Shown here one piece after another: positions 44,775-54,349 of a DNA stretch of 54,786 bases. This DNA is from Veillonella sp. KGMB01456 (GTDB lineage Bacteria > Bacillota > Negativicutes > Veillonellales > Veillonellaceae), in NCBI RefSeq assembly GCF_023051165.1, contig NZ_JALKIG010000013.1, positions 1-54,786 on the forward strand. The letters run 5' to 3'. Positions within the stretch are counted from its first letter, which is position 1; the number at the start of each line of letters is the position of its first letter. The notes under the pieces are model-generated. The model made no database searches, was not told the origin of the DNA, and was given only the letters and a program-made list of their open reading frames with translations. Made by a program: the position numbers and the translations under genes.

Positions 44775-45236
44775 CTTCATAGCTACTTTGACAACAATTT
44801 TTAATACTTTGGCAGGCTCATCATTAACGGCGCAACATGGTCGATGAATGTCTTCCGGGTAGAAAATAACATATGTCCCCGGTGTGGCTAATACAAAGCC
44901 TTCATCGGTCACTTCCGAAGCATAAAAATATAAATCTCTGTCCGGATGTGCTTCAGTTACCTTTTCAATACCATAATCCGGTAAGAAGCCCATTTTTTCT
45001 TGCCCATCGATGACGAACTGAACATCTAAATAGTCCTTATGTGATTCAGGTCGCGTATCTGCTATTTTTTTAGTCGTCACTTCTTGCAGCATGGCAAAAA
45101 TATTGTCACCGTCAATGTCATGACGCCCCAATGGCAGCTGCTTAAAATCCGTAGACTTCAACCAATCGAGTACGCGTACCAACACGGGCGAATACCCGAG
45201 ACCGTTATAATTTACATTTACATTACCAAATATCAC
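44763..45236 (-). CDS. YhcH/YjgK/YiaL family protein
   Basis: A 157-residue cupin-like protein of the YhcH/YjgK/YiaL (DUF386) family, members of which are linked to sialic acid and other sugar catabolism, possibly as anomerases. Typical stretches are LPLGRHDIDGDNIFAMLQ, ESHKDYLDVQFVIDGQEKM and VIFYPEDIHRPCCAV, which supplies the metal-binding histidine. It starts with GTG 45236, eight bases after AAGGGA. No sialic acid genes are nearby. Confidence 0.88.
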   Translation of the reverse strand: MIFGNVNVNYNGLGYSPVLVRVLDWLKSTDFKQLPLGRHDIDGDNIFAMLQEVTTKKIADTRPESHKDYLDVQFVIDGQEKMGFLPDYGIEKVTEAHPDRDLYFYASEVTDEGFVLATPGTYVIFYPEDIHRPCCAVNDEPAKVLKIVVKVAMKLLA

Positions 45237-45299
45237 AATATGTCCCTTCTTATCTGTTTAAACGCCTTCTTATTACTAATCAGCTGTAAATTAATGTCT

Positions 45300-45337
45300 A
45301 TAAATGGAAGCTCGGCTACTGCTAAGCTTCCATTTAT
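45300..45337. terminator. Hairpin after the EF-G-like gene
   Basis: ATAAATGGAAGCT pairs perfectly with AGCTTCCATTTAT around 12 bases, about 50 bases past the gene's stop. The U-run is weak in both directions, so its terminator role is less certain. Confidence 0.5.
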
Positions 45338-45390
45338 GTATTGAACATTTATTTATTAATCAAACATTTATTTATAAATCACATAGTATT

Positions 45391-47463
45391 TTATTCTTCA
45401 TCAGCGGTACCATCAAATTTAGCAATGATTGCTTCCGCTGTTTTATGAGGCACTTCTTCATAGGAGTTGAATTCCATGTTGAAAACGCCTTGCCCTTGCG
45501 TCATGGAGCGCAATACAGTTACATAATCGAGCATTTCAGCAAACGGCACCTGTGCTTTTACCACAGTAATGCCTTCACGTTCACCCTGTTCCATGCCGAG
45601 CACACGACCGCGACGACTATTCAAATCGCCCATAATATCACCCATGAAAGCATCCGGTGCAAACACGTTTACATTGTAAACAGGTTCTAAGAGTACCGGT
45701 TTAGCCTGTGGCACGCCTTTCTTCAAGGCTTGCGCCGCGGCTACCTTGAATGCTAATTCCGAGGAGTCAACAGCATGGTAAGAACCGTCTAATAAGGTTA
45801 CCTTCACACCAATCATAGGATAGCCGGCCAATAAGCCTTTTTCCAATGTTTCTCGGGCACCTTTTTCTACAGCCGGAATATACTGCTTAGGTACCGCACC
45901 ACCGAAGATTTTATCTACAAATTCAAAATCACTTTCCGTGGATGGCTCAATAGCAATTTTAACATGACCATACTGACCATGACCGCCGCTTTGTTTCTTA
46001 TGCTTGCCTTCTACTTCTACATGGCCGCGAACCGTTTCACGATATGGAATATACGGTTTTTCCAATTTAGCTTTTACGCCATATTTACGTTCCATCTTAG
46101 TGAGGATATGATCCAAATGGACTTCGCCCATACAACGAACTTGCATCTGACGCCCTTCTACGTCTTTAACAACTACACAAGTCGGGTCTTCTTCCGAAAT
46201 GCGCTGTAATGCGCCGGCTAATTTTTCTTCTTCCCCTTTCTTTTCAGGAACCATTGCTACCGTATGGAGCGGTTGTGGGAAGCGAATCTGACGATATTTA
46301 ACTTTGAACGCAGGCGTTGCAAAAGTATCACCGGTCTTAGTTACAGCCAATTTAGGAATAACAACGATATCACCGGCGCGAGCTTCCGTAACAGGAACCT
46401 GTTGCTTACCGATGAGGGTATACATTTTACCCCATTTTTCTTCCACGCCTTGGTTCATATTAAGGAGTTTATCCCCTTCTTTTAATTCACCGGAGAACAC
46501 ACGCACAAAGCTCTGTTTGCCGGCAAACGGATCTAAAACGGTCTTAAATACAAAACCGGTAAACGGTTTATCCACATGAACAACGCGTTCTTCGCCTGTC
46601 TCAACATCTTCAGCAGTCATAACTCGTTTAGACGCATCCGGCATGTAGCGAATCATACGATCGAGTACTTGGTCCATGCCGATATTATTAGTGGCACTGC
46701 CGCACATAACGGCACATACGCGACCGGTCAACATACCTTCGCGAAGGCCTTGACGAATTTCTTCCAAAGTAAGCTCTTGACCGTCTAAATATTTTTCCAA
46801 TAAGGTATCGTCACCTTCAGCAGCGGATTCTACCGTTAATTCACGGATTTCTTCTACTTTGGCAGACAATTCTGCCGGTACCGGCACTTCGGTAACCTTG
46901 CCGTTTTCATACACATAAGCCGTACGTTTTGCTACGTCAACAACACCTTTAAAATCAGGACCTTCGCCGATTGGAATCTGCAGTGGCATGATGGCTTTGC
47001 CGAATAAGTCGTGCATTTTTTCAAGAGTGCCGAAGAAGTCGGCCCCTTCCATATCCATTTTGTTAATAAAAGCCATGCGCGGCATCTGCAATTCTACCCC
47101 GTAATCCCAAGCGCGAATGGTGTCCACTTCTACACCCGATGTAGCGGAGAGTACCATAAGCATGCCGTCGGAAGCACGCAATGCGGCGCGCACTTCACCA
47201 TGGAATTCGGAATAACCCGGCGTATCAATGAAATTAATTTTATAATTTTTCCATTCACATGGTGCCATACCAAGCTGAATAGTAACATTACGTTTAATTT
47301 CTTCAGGTTCAAAATCCATAATATGTTTGTTGTCTTGCCCTTTACCGACGGATTGAACAGCGCCGCAAGCTAAAAGCAAAGATTCTACCAATGCTGTTTT
47401 GCCCGCACCATCGTGAGATACAACAGCCACATTACGAATTAAATCACTAGCATATTCTTTCAT
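45391..47463 (-). CDS. Elongation factor G-like GTPase
   Basis: A 690-residue translation factor of the EF-G family. G1 is HDGAGKT, G3 is DTPGYSEF and G4 is NKMD. The C-terminal domains follow, with KKQSGGHGQYGHVKIAIEP as in EF-G domain IV. The start was set at ATG 47463 behind AAAGGAGG; 20 extra residues upstream are unlikely to be translated. It looks like the secondary EF-G found beside the canonical fusA in many Firmicutes rather than fusA itself, because ribosomal protein and tufA genes are absent. Its exact role is not known. Confidence 0.88.
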   Translation of the reverse strand: MKEYASDLIRNVAVVSHDGAGKTALVESLLLACGAVQSVGKGQDNKHIMDFEPEEIKRNVTIQLGMAPCEWKNYKINFIDTPGYSEFHGEVRAALRASDGMLMVLSATSGVEVDTIRAWDYGVELQMPRMAFINKMDMEGADFFGTLEKMHDLFGKAIMPLQIPIGEGPDFKGVVDVAKRTAYVYENGKVTEVPVPAELSAKVEEIRELTVESAAEGDDTLLEKYLDGQELTLEEIRQGLREGMLTGRVCAVMCGSATNNIGMDQVLDRMIRYMPDASKRVMTAEDVETGEERVVHVDKPFTGFVFKTVLDPFAGKQSFVRVFSGELKEGDKLLNMNQGVEEKWGKMYTLIGKQQVPVTEARAGDIVVIPKLAVTKTGDTFATPAFKVKYRQIRFPQPLHTVAMVPEKKGEEEKLAGALQRISEEDPTCVVVKDVEGRQMQVRCMGEVHLDHILTKMERKYGVKAKLEKPYIPYRETVRGHVEVEGKHKKQSGGHGQYGHVKIAIEPSTESDFEFVDKIFGGAVPKQYIPAVEKGARETLEKGLLAGYPMIGVKVTLLDGSYHAVDSSELAFKVAAAQALKKGVPQAKPVLLEPVYNVNVFAPDAFMGDIMGDLNSRRGRVLGMEQGEREGITVVKAQVPFAEMLDYVTVLRSMTQGQGVFNMEFNSYEEVPHKTAEAIIAKFDGTADEE

Positions 47464-47654
47464 ATGAACCGCCTCCTTTAAAGCGCAGAAACGCAATTTA
47501 CTGTATGTATTCGATGCGACCATATGAAATTCCTTTATATTTATTATACATTTTTCGAAATTATAGTAATTTTTTTAAAATTGTCCCCTAAAATTGTGCA
47601 AACAGCTTGCCAAAAACGACTATATAACGTAACATTAGAGAATATATATAAGAG

Positions 47655-47700
47655 GTTCGGCAGCGTAACACGGTAGTTGAGTATTTTTGAAGAGCCGAAC
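47655..47700 (+). promoter_or_regulatory. Leader hairpin of the amino-acid permease gene
   Basis: GTTCGGC (47655-47661) pairs with GCCGAAC (47694-47700) around 32 bases, just ahead of the ribosome binding site AAAGGGGGA. It may be a cis-regulatory leader; I could not assign it to a family. Confidence 0.35.
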
Positions 47701-47717
47701 ATAAAGGGGGATTTTTT

Positions 47718-49091
47718 ATGAGTGAAAAATCAAATCAAGGTCACGACCATAGTATGAAACGTGGTCTCAAAAACCGTCACATGCAGATGATTGCCTTAGG
47801 CGCATCGGTAGGTACCGGCCTGTTTTACGGCTCGGCGCCGACGATCAAATTGGTAGGACCGGGTATTATTGCATCCTATGCATTGGCAGGCCTTTTTATT
47901 TTCTTCGTTATGCGCATGCTCGGTGAAATGGCCGTACGCGAACCGGTATCGGGTTCATTCAGTCATTTTGCCAACAAATATTGGAACGGTTTTATGGGTT
48001 ACTTGGCCGGCTGGAATTATTGGACCTTATTTATGCTCGCCGGCATGGCGGAACTGGCGGCCATCGCCGTGTACCTCGCCTATTGGTTCCCGGACATTCC
48101 GCATTGGCTGACTACGCTCATATGCCTTGTGACTATCACGGCCATTAACTTAATCAACGTTAAGGCCTACGGCGAAGTTGAGTTCTGGGCGTCCTTCATC
48201 AAAATCGGCGCTATCGTCAGCATGATTTTATTCGGTTTCTACCTGATTTTCACCACCATGGGTTCCTTCCCTCATAACTTCCATAACTTATGGGATAACG
48301 GTGGTTTCTTCCCGAATGGTTCTTGGGGCTTCCTTTGCTCCTTGGCCGTTGTTATGTTCTCCTTCGGCGGTGTCGATCTTATCGGTATTACGGCGGGCGA
48401 AGCGGAGAATCCTGAAAAAAGCTTACCAACCGCAATTAATGAATTATTATTACGTATCTTAATTTTCTACATTGGCACCATGGTTGTACTTATGTCTTTG
48501 GCACCTTGGGATAAAGTTGGTCTTGAAGCCAGCCCATTCGTTCAAATCTTTGAAGAAATCGGTATTCCCGCGGCTTCCAACATTTTGAACCTCGTAGTAC
48601 TTGTAGCGGCTTTATCTGTATTCAACAGTATTTTATACAGTAACTCCCGTATGTTGTACGGTTTGGCACAAGCAGGTAATGCACCTAAGATTTTCAGTTA
48701 TTTGACGGTTCACGGTGTGCCATTGGCCAGTACCTTATTCTCATCCGGGTTAGCGTTAATTATCGTTTTGACAACCTACCTCTATCCGCAAGCTGGTGAA
48801 GTGTTCATGCATCTCTTGGCACTCGTAGTAGCCGGTCTTGTAATCAGCTGGTTCGTCATCATCGCTACGCACATGAAATTCCGTAGCACTTTCATTCGAG
48901 AAGGCCGTCTTGATGAATTGAAATTCAAATCGCCGCTCTATCCGGTCATCAACTACTTATGTATTTTATTCCTGTTGGTAGTTGTAGTCGTTATGTATCA
49001 AATGGACAGCTTCCGACCATCGGTAATCGCAATTCCGTTCTGGATTCTGTTCTTGTATGTAACATATAAGTTGAAAAAAGTTAAAAAATAA
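47718..49091 (+). CDS. APC-family amino-acid permease
   Basis: A 457-residue amino-acid/proton symporter of the AAT subgroup (GABA, proline, D-serine/glycine permease-like). It has 12 hydrophobic segments. The helix 1 motif is MIALGASVGTGLFYGSAPTIKLVGPGII, and VMFSFGGVDLIGITAGEAENPEKSLPTAINE marks helices 6-7. AAAGGGGGA precedes the ATG. The substrate is not determined by sequence. It has its own leader and a terminator behind it. Confidence 0.9.
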   Translation: MSEKSNQGHDHSMKRGLKNRHMQMIALGASVGTGLFYGSAPTIKLVGPGIIASYALAGLFIFFVMRMLGEMAVREPVSGSFSHFANKYWNGFMGYLAGWNYWTLFMLAGMAELAAIAVYLAYWFPDIPHWLTTLICLVTITAINLINVKAYGEVEFWASFIKIGAIVSMILFGFYLIFTTMGSFPHNFHNLWDNGGFFPNGSWGFLCSLAVVMFSFGGVDLIGITAGEAENPEKSLPTAINELLLRILIFYIGTMVVLMSLAPWDKVGLEASPFVQIFEEIGIPAASNILNLVVLVAALSVFNSILYSNSRMLYGLAQAGNAPKIFSYLTVHGVPLASTLFSSGLALIIVLTTYLYPQAGEVFMHLLALVVAGLVISWFVIIATHMKFRSTFIREGRLDELKFKSPLYPVINYLCILFLLVVVVVMYQMDSFRPSVIAIPFWILFLYVTYKLKKVKK

Positions 49092-49097
49092 CAAAGT

Positions 49098-49126
49098 AAA
49101 ACGAGGCTCGTTATGAGCCTCGTTTT
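49098..49126. terminator. Terminator between the permease and AraC genes
   Basis: AAAACGAGGCTC pairs perfectly with GAGCCTCGTTTT around five bases, with T runs usable in both directions between convergent genes. Confidence 0.93.
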
Positions 49127-49140
49127 TTCATACCTGAATT

Positions 49141-50433
49141 TTATTCTACTGAACTATAACTTCGCGGCGATGTATTAAAATGTTTTTTAAATGCCTTGTA
49201 AAAATTACTGGTATTACTGTAGCCCAGCATACCGGCAATCATTTCAATGGATAAATCAGTTCCTTTAAGCAATGACGCCGCTCTATCCATACGATGAGCC
49301 GTCACGATTTCACTAAAGGATTGCCCCGTTTCTTGACGAATCAAATTGGAAATATAATTCGGATGGTAGGCCAAATCCGCTGCCATCTGCTTTAAAGACA
49401 CCGAATCTACATGAGTACTGATGTATTGCATAATTTGCTCAATTAAGCTACTTGGTTCCGCACTCTGTTGCTGAGATTTTTGCTCCCGCGCCACGCTCAT
49501 TAACAAGGCGGCCACCAACGATTGCAAAATTGCCTGTGTATCCTCTTGCGGCGTCGCATATTCAAGCACCATCAACTCCAAGAGACGGCGCACATAGTGT
49601 GGCTTTTCAAAATGAAGATGGATAAAATTTTCCGAAAATTCATTATTCTGCGGCTCCAAGAAGAAATTAAACACCTTTTTATCCGCTGCCAAAATGGGGA
49701 AGAACGTCTTAAAGAACGCCTCTTTTTGAATTAAAACGCCAAGAATAATGATCTTCTCTTTGCTACCCCCTTGAAGCGCATAGCCCGTATAGGGTTGCCC
49801 GATATAGCACTCATTTTCCTTAACTTTTATATAGTTATCCTGTGTATAACTGAGCGCCCCATAATCACCTTGATAGGCAAAATTCAAGAAAAAGAAATCA
49901 TGACGATGAAAGGCCTCTTCAATATGCTGACCTTTAAAAACGCAAATCATGATGGTTTCGTCAGCCTTACCCGGCCATTGATAAGCTCGTTCCGGATGAG
50001 TATCCCCGGATGATCTAAGCTTCGGCCAGTGTTCTGTAATGAAGGCAGCCCCCAACTGAGTAAGTGCTTCATTGAGTTCTTGCTGTTCCGGGGAAATCGT
50101 CTCTTCAGCCATAGTAGTTGATTCTCCCTTTATTGATTCAGGGGGCTCTTGTTTGACTGCCACTGCCGCATCATCTTTTGCCATAGCCGTCAGTACTGCT
50201 CCCGATTCACTTTTCGATGCTTCCTTCACCACCGTCGCCATAGCCGACTCCCCTTTTATAGCTATATCCGTTTGCTGTAGGTTTAATTTCTTTTTAGCCT
50301 TTTTTTGCTTCTTATCCTGAATTTTTTTATTTTGCTTCTTCTTCGATTTTTTCTTCTTTTTCAATTCTGTTTTCTTGGAAAGCTTCTTTTTCGCTTTCTT
50401 CAATTTATCCTTATCTTTACGCTTTTTTGCCAT
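49141..50433 (-). CDS. AraC-family regulator with a lysine-rich N-terminal tail
   Basis: A 430-residue AraC-type regulator as read from ATG 50433. The DNA-binding domain is at the C-terminus, about residues 325-428: MAADLAYHPNYISNLIRQETGQSFSEI and EMIAGMLGYSNTSNFYKAFKKHFNTSPRSY. The middle (about 110-310) is a cupin-like sensor. The first 50 residues contain 29 lysines, unlike any AraC protein I know. The SD before 50433 is weak. Two internal in-frame ATGs, at residue 65 (MATVV) and 108 (MAEET), each follow a strong SD-like AAGGGGAG or AAAGGGAG, so shorter forms are possible. It stands alone. Confidence 0.85.
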   Translation of the reverse strand: MAKKRKDKDKLKKAKKKLSKKTELKKKKKSKKKQNKKIQDKKQKKAKKKLNLQQTDIAIKGESAMATVVKEASKSESGAVLTAMAKDDAAVAVKQEPPESIKGESTTMAEETISPEQQELNEALTQLGAAFITEHWPKLRSSGDTHPERAYQWPGKADETIMICVFKGQHIEEAFHRHDFFFLNFAYQGDYGALSYTQDNYIKVKENECYIGQPYTGYALQGGSKEKIIILGVLIQKEAFFKTFFPILAADKKVFNFFLEPQNNEFSENFIHLHFEKPHYVRRLLELMVLEYATPQEDTQAILQSLVAALLMSVAREQKSQQQSAEPSSLIEQIMQYISTHVDSVSLKQMAADLAYHPNYISNLIRQETGQSFSEIVTAHRMDRAASLLKGTDLSIEMIAGMLGYSNTSNFYKAFKKHFNTSPRSYSSVE

Positions 50434-50662
50434 ATCAGCTGCCTAATACCTTTCTAGTTCTTCATAAGCTTCTTTTTAGTATATCATCAATCTTAAGATT
50501 TGCCACTATATATCTTACGTTTTACCGTCGTCAGTAATTTTAAAGCCGATTATACTGTGGTTACAGCCGATCCTTTACCACTCTCCGCCGAAGATTATCT
50601 AACTATTTTTGAAAAATCCTATCGTTAATTTCCAATGCTGACTAACAACAAAAGGAGGACAT

Positions 50663-51229
50663 ATGACTGAATTAGAAAAATTAAACGCCGGTTTGCCTTA
50701 TAATTTTATGGATCCCGAAGTAGACGCACTGAAACTAAATGCCGTAAAAGGTTGTGAAGAACTCAATGCACTCAGTGCCGCCGACTATGGAGCACGGGAT
50801 ACCGTAATTCGCAAATTATTCCGCAAAGTCGGCCAAAATCCTGTCATATTGCCTCGTTTTATTTGTGATAACGGTAAAAATATTTCTGTAGGCAATAACT
50901 TTCTAATTAACTTTAACGGCGTTATCCTCGATATTGCGCCGGTAACTATCGGTGATAATGTCATGATTGGCCCAAACACGCTTATTACCACGGTCAATCA
51001 TCCCTTAAACGCCAAAGAACGACGCAATCACATGGCTGTGGCCACACCGGTAACCATCGGTAATGATGTATGGATTGGTGGTAATGTAACATTTCTTCCC
51101 GGTGTAACTATCGGCGATAAAGCTGTCATCGCCGCCGGAGCCGTAGTAACCAAAGACGTGCCGTCTAATACCGTAGCCGGCGGTGTACCGGCTCGTGTAA
51201 TTAAAGAATTGCCGGAAGAAGACCAATAG
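50663..51229 (+). CDS. Sugar O-acetyltransferase, left-handed beta-helix
   Basis: A 188-residue maltose/galactoside acetyltransferase-like protein. The N-terminal MAC domain ([18 protein letters not shown]) is followed by hexapeptide repeats, and NHPL in [11 protein letters not shown] carries the catalytic histidine. [34 protein letters not shown] closes the helix. AAAGGAGG precedes the ATG. It transfers acetyl from acetyl-CoA to a sugar. A clean terminator lies between it and the convergent gene. Confidence 0.93.
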   Translation: MTELEKLNAGLPYNFMDPEVDALKLNAVKGCEELNALSAADYGARDTVIRKLFRKVGQNPVILPRFICDNGKNISVGNNFLINFNGVILDIAPVTIGDNVMIGPNTLITTVNHPLNAKERRNHMAVATPVTIGNDVWIGGNVTFLPGVTIGDKAVIAAGAVVTKDVPSNTVAGGVPARVIKELPEEDQ

Positions 51230-51258
51230 ACAGATAAAAATTTAATTTTATGCATCAA

Positions 51259-51288
51259 AAATGCCGCATCGAACCCGATGCGGCATTT
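51259..51288. terminator. Terminator shared by convergent genes
   Basis: AAATGCCGCATCG pairs perfectly with CGATGCGGCATTT around four bases, between the acetyltransferase gene and the DsbA-like gene. Confidence 0.92.
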
Positions 51289-51304
51289 AGCATTTTATAT
51301 TCAA

Positions 51305-51970
51305 TCACGCTTTCATGCGTTCTATGATATTTACAAATTCTTCATAATTGGCAAGCCCATTCACAAGTGCCGCCTTTTCACCATATTCAATAAGACAGGT
51401 TGGCAAACTGTGAATATTCAAAGCGTGTCGCAAGCGGAGATCTTCTTCAAAGGCCTTGGCGGCACTGCCGTTTTCAAAATAGCGAAGAAATTCATCTGTA
51501 TCTAAATCGGACGCCTTAGCTACCGCTACTAACTCATCGATTCGCGTAGTCTGTCGGGTCTCGACAATCGTCGCCCGTCGCAAGCGAAGCAAAAACTCAT
51601 CAGCCTTCACGGGGTCACAAAGCTGAGCGGCCTTGTAGGCAATGCACAGCGGATAGGATGACCGGTGGTCCGCATCAAAGAGGTGAAACCCCTCCATATT
51701 AATGGGTAGCCCACCAATGCTTTCCTCGCTTTTATAAATCTGTGCCAACCGCTTATTATATACGCGAATCCCGTCTTCAGCCGGCAACGCCAATTCTTGC
51801 GGCAACATAAAATCGGCCACATCGCGCACCAGCCCACTCATTACATACTTAAAAACAAGCTCTTCGCCGAAATGGTTAGCCAATTTTTCATAAACCGGCT
51901 CTTGCTCATAGGAAAGACCCATCATCGGATCCGTAAAAGTTATAAGGATAATCTTTTTCATAGTATTCAT
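51305..51970 (-). CDS. DsbA/FrnE-like thioredoxin-fold protein lacking the CXXC motif
   Basis: A 221-residue protein of the DsbA superfamily (FrnE/YjbH type). The N-terminus reads ITFTDPMMGLSYEQEP, where family members have DPxCxxC; both cysteines are replaced (Met and Ser), so it cannot do thiol exchange there. The cis-proline loop SLPTC is kept. It may act as an adaptor like the SpxH/YjbH proteins. Its ATG overlaps the tautomerase stop (TGATG), so it is the last gene of a tightly packed operon. Confidence 0.8.
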   Translation of the reverse strand: MNTMKKIILITFTDPMMGLSYEQEPVYEKLANHFGEELVFKYVMSGLVRDVADFMLPQELALPAEDGIRVYNKRLAQIYKSEESIGGLPINMEGFHLFDADHRSSYPLCIAYKAAQLCDPVKADEFLLRLRRATIVETRQTTRIDELVAVAKASDLDTDEFLRYFENGSAAKAFEEDLRLRHALNIHSLPTCLIEYGEKAALVNGLANYEEFVNIIERMKA

Positions 51971-52329
51971 CAGTATCGGTTACGGTCAATAAACTGACCA
52001 CCCACCGACCACGCCTTAATATCATAAAATTTTATATAAATATTTTCTGTCGGAATATCGAGAACGTCCTGAAAGGCAGCCGTCATCTCGGCGCCGAAGT
52101 CACTAAAGCCGACATAAGCTTCATTACCGAAAAGGCTGGCTTCTATATAGGCAATTTTCTGCTGTCCGTCACCGCGAAGATAAAGTGACTGATTGGCTTC
52201 GAGACCAAACAATAAGTAATTTTCATTCAACCCCGGCACACGCTCAATAGCTTTGCCCATGCGCGATTTAATAACTGTCTCCTGTTCACGACTGACAGGT
52301 GTATTAACTTTCGCCATTACAAACGGCAT
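51970..52329 (-). CDS. MIF-like tautomerase
   Basis: A 119-residue protein of the MIF/tautomerase superfamily. The start at ATG 52329 (behind GGAGGGAG) gives MPFVMAKVN, so the N-terminal proline needed for catalysis is exposed after Met removal. ENYLLFGL and the C-terminal IYIKFYDIKAWSVGG resemble MIF. The ATG overlaps the hydrolase stop (TAATG). Its substrate here is unknown. Confidence 0.8.
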   Translation of the reverse strand: MPFVMAKVNTPVSREQETVIKSRMGKAIERVPGLNENYLLFGLEANQSLYLRGDGQQKIAYIEASLFGNEAYVGFSDFGAEMTAAFQDVLDIPTENIYIKFYDIKAWSVGGQFIDRNRY

Positions 52330-53198
52330 TACTGCTCCCTCCATTCTTGTAGCTGTTCCAGAATACGGTCGGCAACTTCCTGATGTTTCATCTGATAGGT
52401 ATGACCGGTTTTTTCAATAAAAATCAACTTATTTTCTGCAGCCGTTGGCATATGATTATTCAAATTGCGTAAAAACTCCGACGGATCGCCATCCGTAAAA
52501 TTATCATAGGTGCCCACAAGTAACGCCCCCGTATGAGTAAGCTTCGCGGCTTGTGAAAAATCACCCTTCGGCGAGGTATGCACATTATTGAGTAATCCTG
52601 AAAATTGCCAATCCCACGCCGTATGAGCGATACATTCTACCCAGCCCATAAACGGAAACGGCAATCGTTTATCTCCATCACCACGCTCAACTTGGTCTTT
52701 AATCAATCGTTTTTCATAGTCTGTAACACCCGACATCATATACGTCAGGTTAGCGGGCGACAGTAAAAAGAACCGTTCTACGCGCTCATCATGATGGCGC
52801 GACAGATAATAGATAACCTTATTGGCTCCCAAGGAGTGGCCGGCCAAAATGATATGCTTATAACCGGCGTTCTCCGCAAAGGTCAGATAAGCATCAATAT
52901 CTTCATCCGGATAGGCAAAACGCTCATTCCACGAGCCGATAAGTTCCTCTTTGCCCGTCTTCACATTGACGGTAGGAATTTCACCGAATGCATCATTTGT
53001 CTGGGCATAGATAAAATCAATGTTTCCACTATTAAGGGTATCCCCGATATTATAATAAAACGGATTGGAATAAAAATTACCGTGAATACCTGTGATGGCA
53101 ATCATCACAGTATCTGACGTCCGCTTCTCTTCTTGACGGAAAAGAACGCCGTTTAGAACCACACCGCGCTTCGTCGGCACATCCAAACGAAACTTCAT
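52329..53198 (-). CDS. Alpha/beta hydrolase
   Basis: A 289-residue alpha/beta hydrolase with nucleophile elbow GHSLGANK and a late histidine in EKTGHTYQMKH. ITGIHGNFYSNPF near the start could form the oxyanion hole. It overlaps the upstream oxidoreductase gene by four bases (ATGA) and the downstream tautomerase by one, so all four genes should be translated together. The substrate is unknown. Confidence 0.87.
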   Translation of the reverse strand: MKFRLDVPTKRGVVLNGVLFRQEEKRTSDTVMIAITGIHGNFYSNPFYYNIGDTLNSGNIDFIYAQTNDAFGEIPTVNVKTGKEELIGSWNERFAYPDEDIDAYLTFAENAGYKHIILAGHSLGANKVIYYLSRHHDERVERFFLLSPANLTYMMSGVTDYEKRLIKDQVERGDGDKRLPFPFMGWVECIAHTAWDWQFSGLLNNVHTSPKGDFSQAAKLTHTGALLVGTYDNFTDGDPSEFLRNLNNHMPTAAENKLIFIEKTGHTYQMKHQEVADRILEQLQEWREQ

Positions 53199-54226
53199 AC
53201 ATTATCACTCTTTCTAAAAATACACTGATGGAAGGATGAGGCGTAACAAGCATTACAGGAAATACACTTCGCCTCTAGAGCTTCACCGCTTTTCATTTTA
53301 TTGGGTAAATCCGGTTCTCGCAAAAGGGGGCGAGACAAAGAAATCATTTCTATTTTAGTTTTATTTAGTATCTCTTCCATTGTATCGAGGCTTCGTAAAC
53401 CACCGACCAAAATAATCGGCGTATCCACGGATTTGGCCAATGTATCGGCAAATTTCAAGAAATAGGCTTCGTTTTTATGTGGTCGAATACCGGCCACGGA
53501 CGTACCATTACCACTTACCTCGATAGAATCGATACCGGCGTCGGCCAGTAAGCGGCACATAACCAAGCTTTCAGCTTCATCCAAACCGCCATAGGTAAAG
53601 TCACTGCTGTTAATTTTTGCCGTAATATGCAATTGTGGCGCTTTTTCACGAATACCGTTAATGATTTCCACCACCAAGCGGGTACGATTGGCAATACTGC
53701 CACCATATTCATCCGTTCTGTGATTGACAGCAGGCGATACAAAACGACTCAAAAAGAAGAAATGGGCCACATGAATTTGCACACCGTCAAAGCCCGCTTT
53801 AGCCGCACGGACACCGGCTTCAATAAATTGGTCGCGCACCATATGAATCTCTTCTATCGTCATATTATCCGGTTCAACCTGCTCAAAGCGACCGTTCGTT
53901 TCACGATAATAGGCACCAAGGGCTAACTGGGTAATCACCGGCACATCTTGGGCATGGATTACGTCGGTAAGTGTCTTATATTGCGGAATCAAGGCATCAT
54001 CGGATAACCGCATCATCCCGTCAAAATAGTAATCATTGGCGGCCACGCTGGTAAACCCGGTAATAATGATACCAACACCACCTTTGGCCAACTCATCATA
54101 AATCTCATACGCTTTTTCCGTCACACTGCCGTCGCGATTAGCTAAACCTTCCCAAGTAGCGGAACGAACCAAACGATTTTTTGCTTTCAAATTTTTTAAT
54201 TCAATTGTATTAAAAAGACTTTTCAT
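53195..54226 (-). CDS. Old yellow enzyme family oxidoreductase
   Basis: A 343-residue FMN-dependent NADH:flavin oxidoreductase of the old yellow enzyme family. RLVRSATWEGLANRDGS, GFDGVQIHVAHFFFLSRFVSP and GGSIANRTRLVVEII are typical. The C-terminus has ISCNACYASSFHQCIF, a cysteine cluster that could bind an Fe-S centre in larger relatives. The start was set at ATG 54226 behind AAGGAG. Such enzymes reduce electrophilic alkenes. It is divergent from an HxlR regulator and leads a four-gene operon. Confidence 0.92.
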   Translation of the reverse strand: MKSLFNTIELKNLKAKNRLVRSATWEGLANRDGSVTEKAYEIYDELAKGGVGIIITGFTSVAANDYYFDGMMRLSDDALIPQYKTLTDVIHAQDVPVITQLALGAYYRETNGRFEQVEPDNMTIEEIHMVRDQFIEAGVRAAKAGFDGVQIHVAHFFFLSRFVSPAVNHRTDEYGGSIANRTRLVVEIINGIREKAPQLHITAKINSSDFTYGGLDEAESLVMCRLLADAGIDSIEVSGNGTSVAGIRPHKNEAYFLKFADTLAKSVDTPIILVGGLRSLDTMEEILNKTKIEMISLSRPLLREPDLPNKMKSGEALEAKCISCNACYASSFHQCIFRKSDNV

Positions 54227-54289
54227 TAATTTCACACTCCTTAGTATTATGAATTATATTAAATCACATTGATTTTTCTCTATATCTAC

Positions 54290-54317
54290 ATTATAATTAT
54301 TTACAACATAAAAACAA
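54290..54317 (-). promoter_or_regulatory. Promoter of the old yellow enzyme operon
   Basis: TTGTTT and TATAAT spaced 16 bases apart on the minus strand, about 65 bases before the start. Confidence 0.6.
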
Positions 54318-54349
54318 GAAGGATGTTTTTTCTTCGTCAATATAAAAAG

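Noticed and set aside
45300-45390. AT-rich direct repeats after the EF-G-like gene
   Set aside because: Short ATTTATT-type repeats are expected by chance in such AT-rich sequence; only the hairpin was kept.
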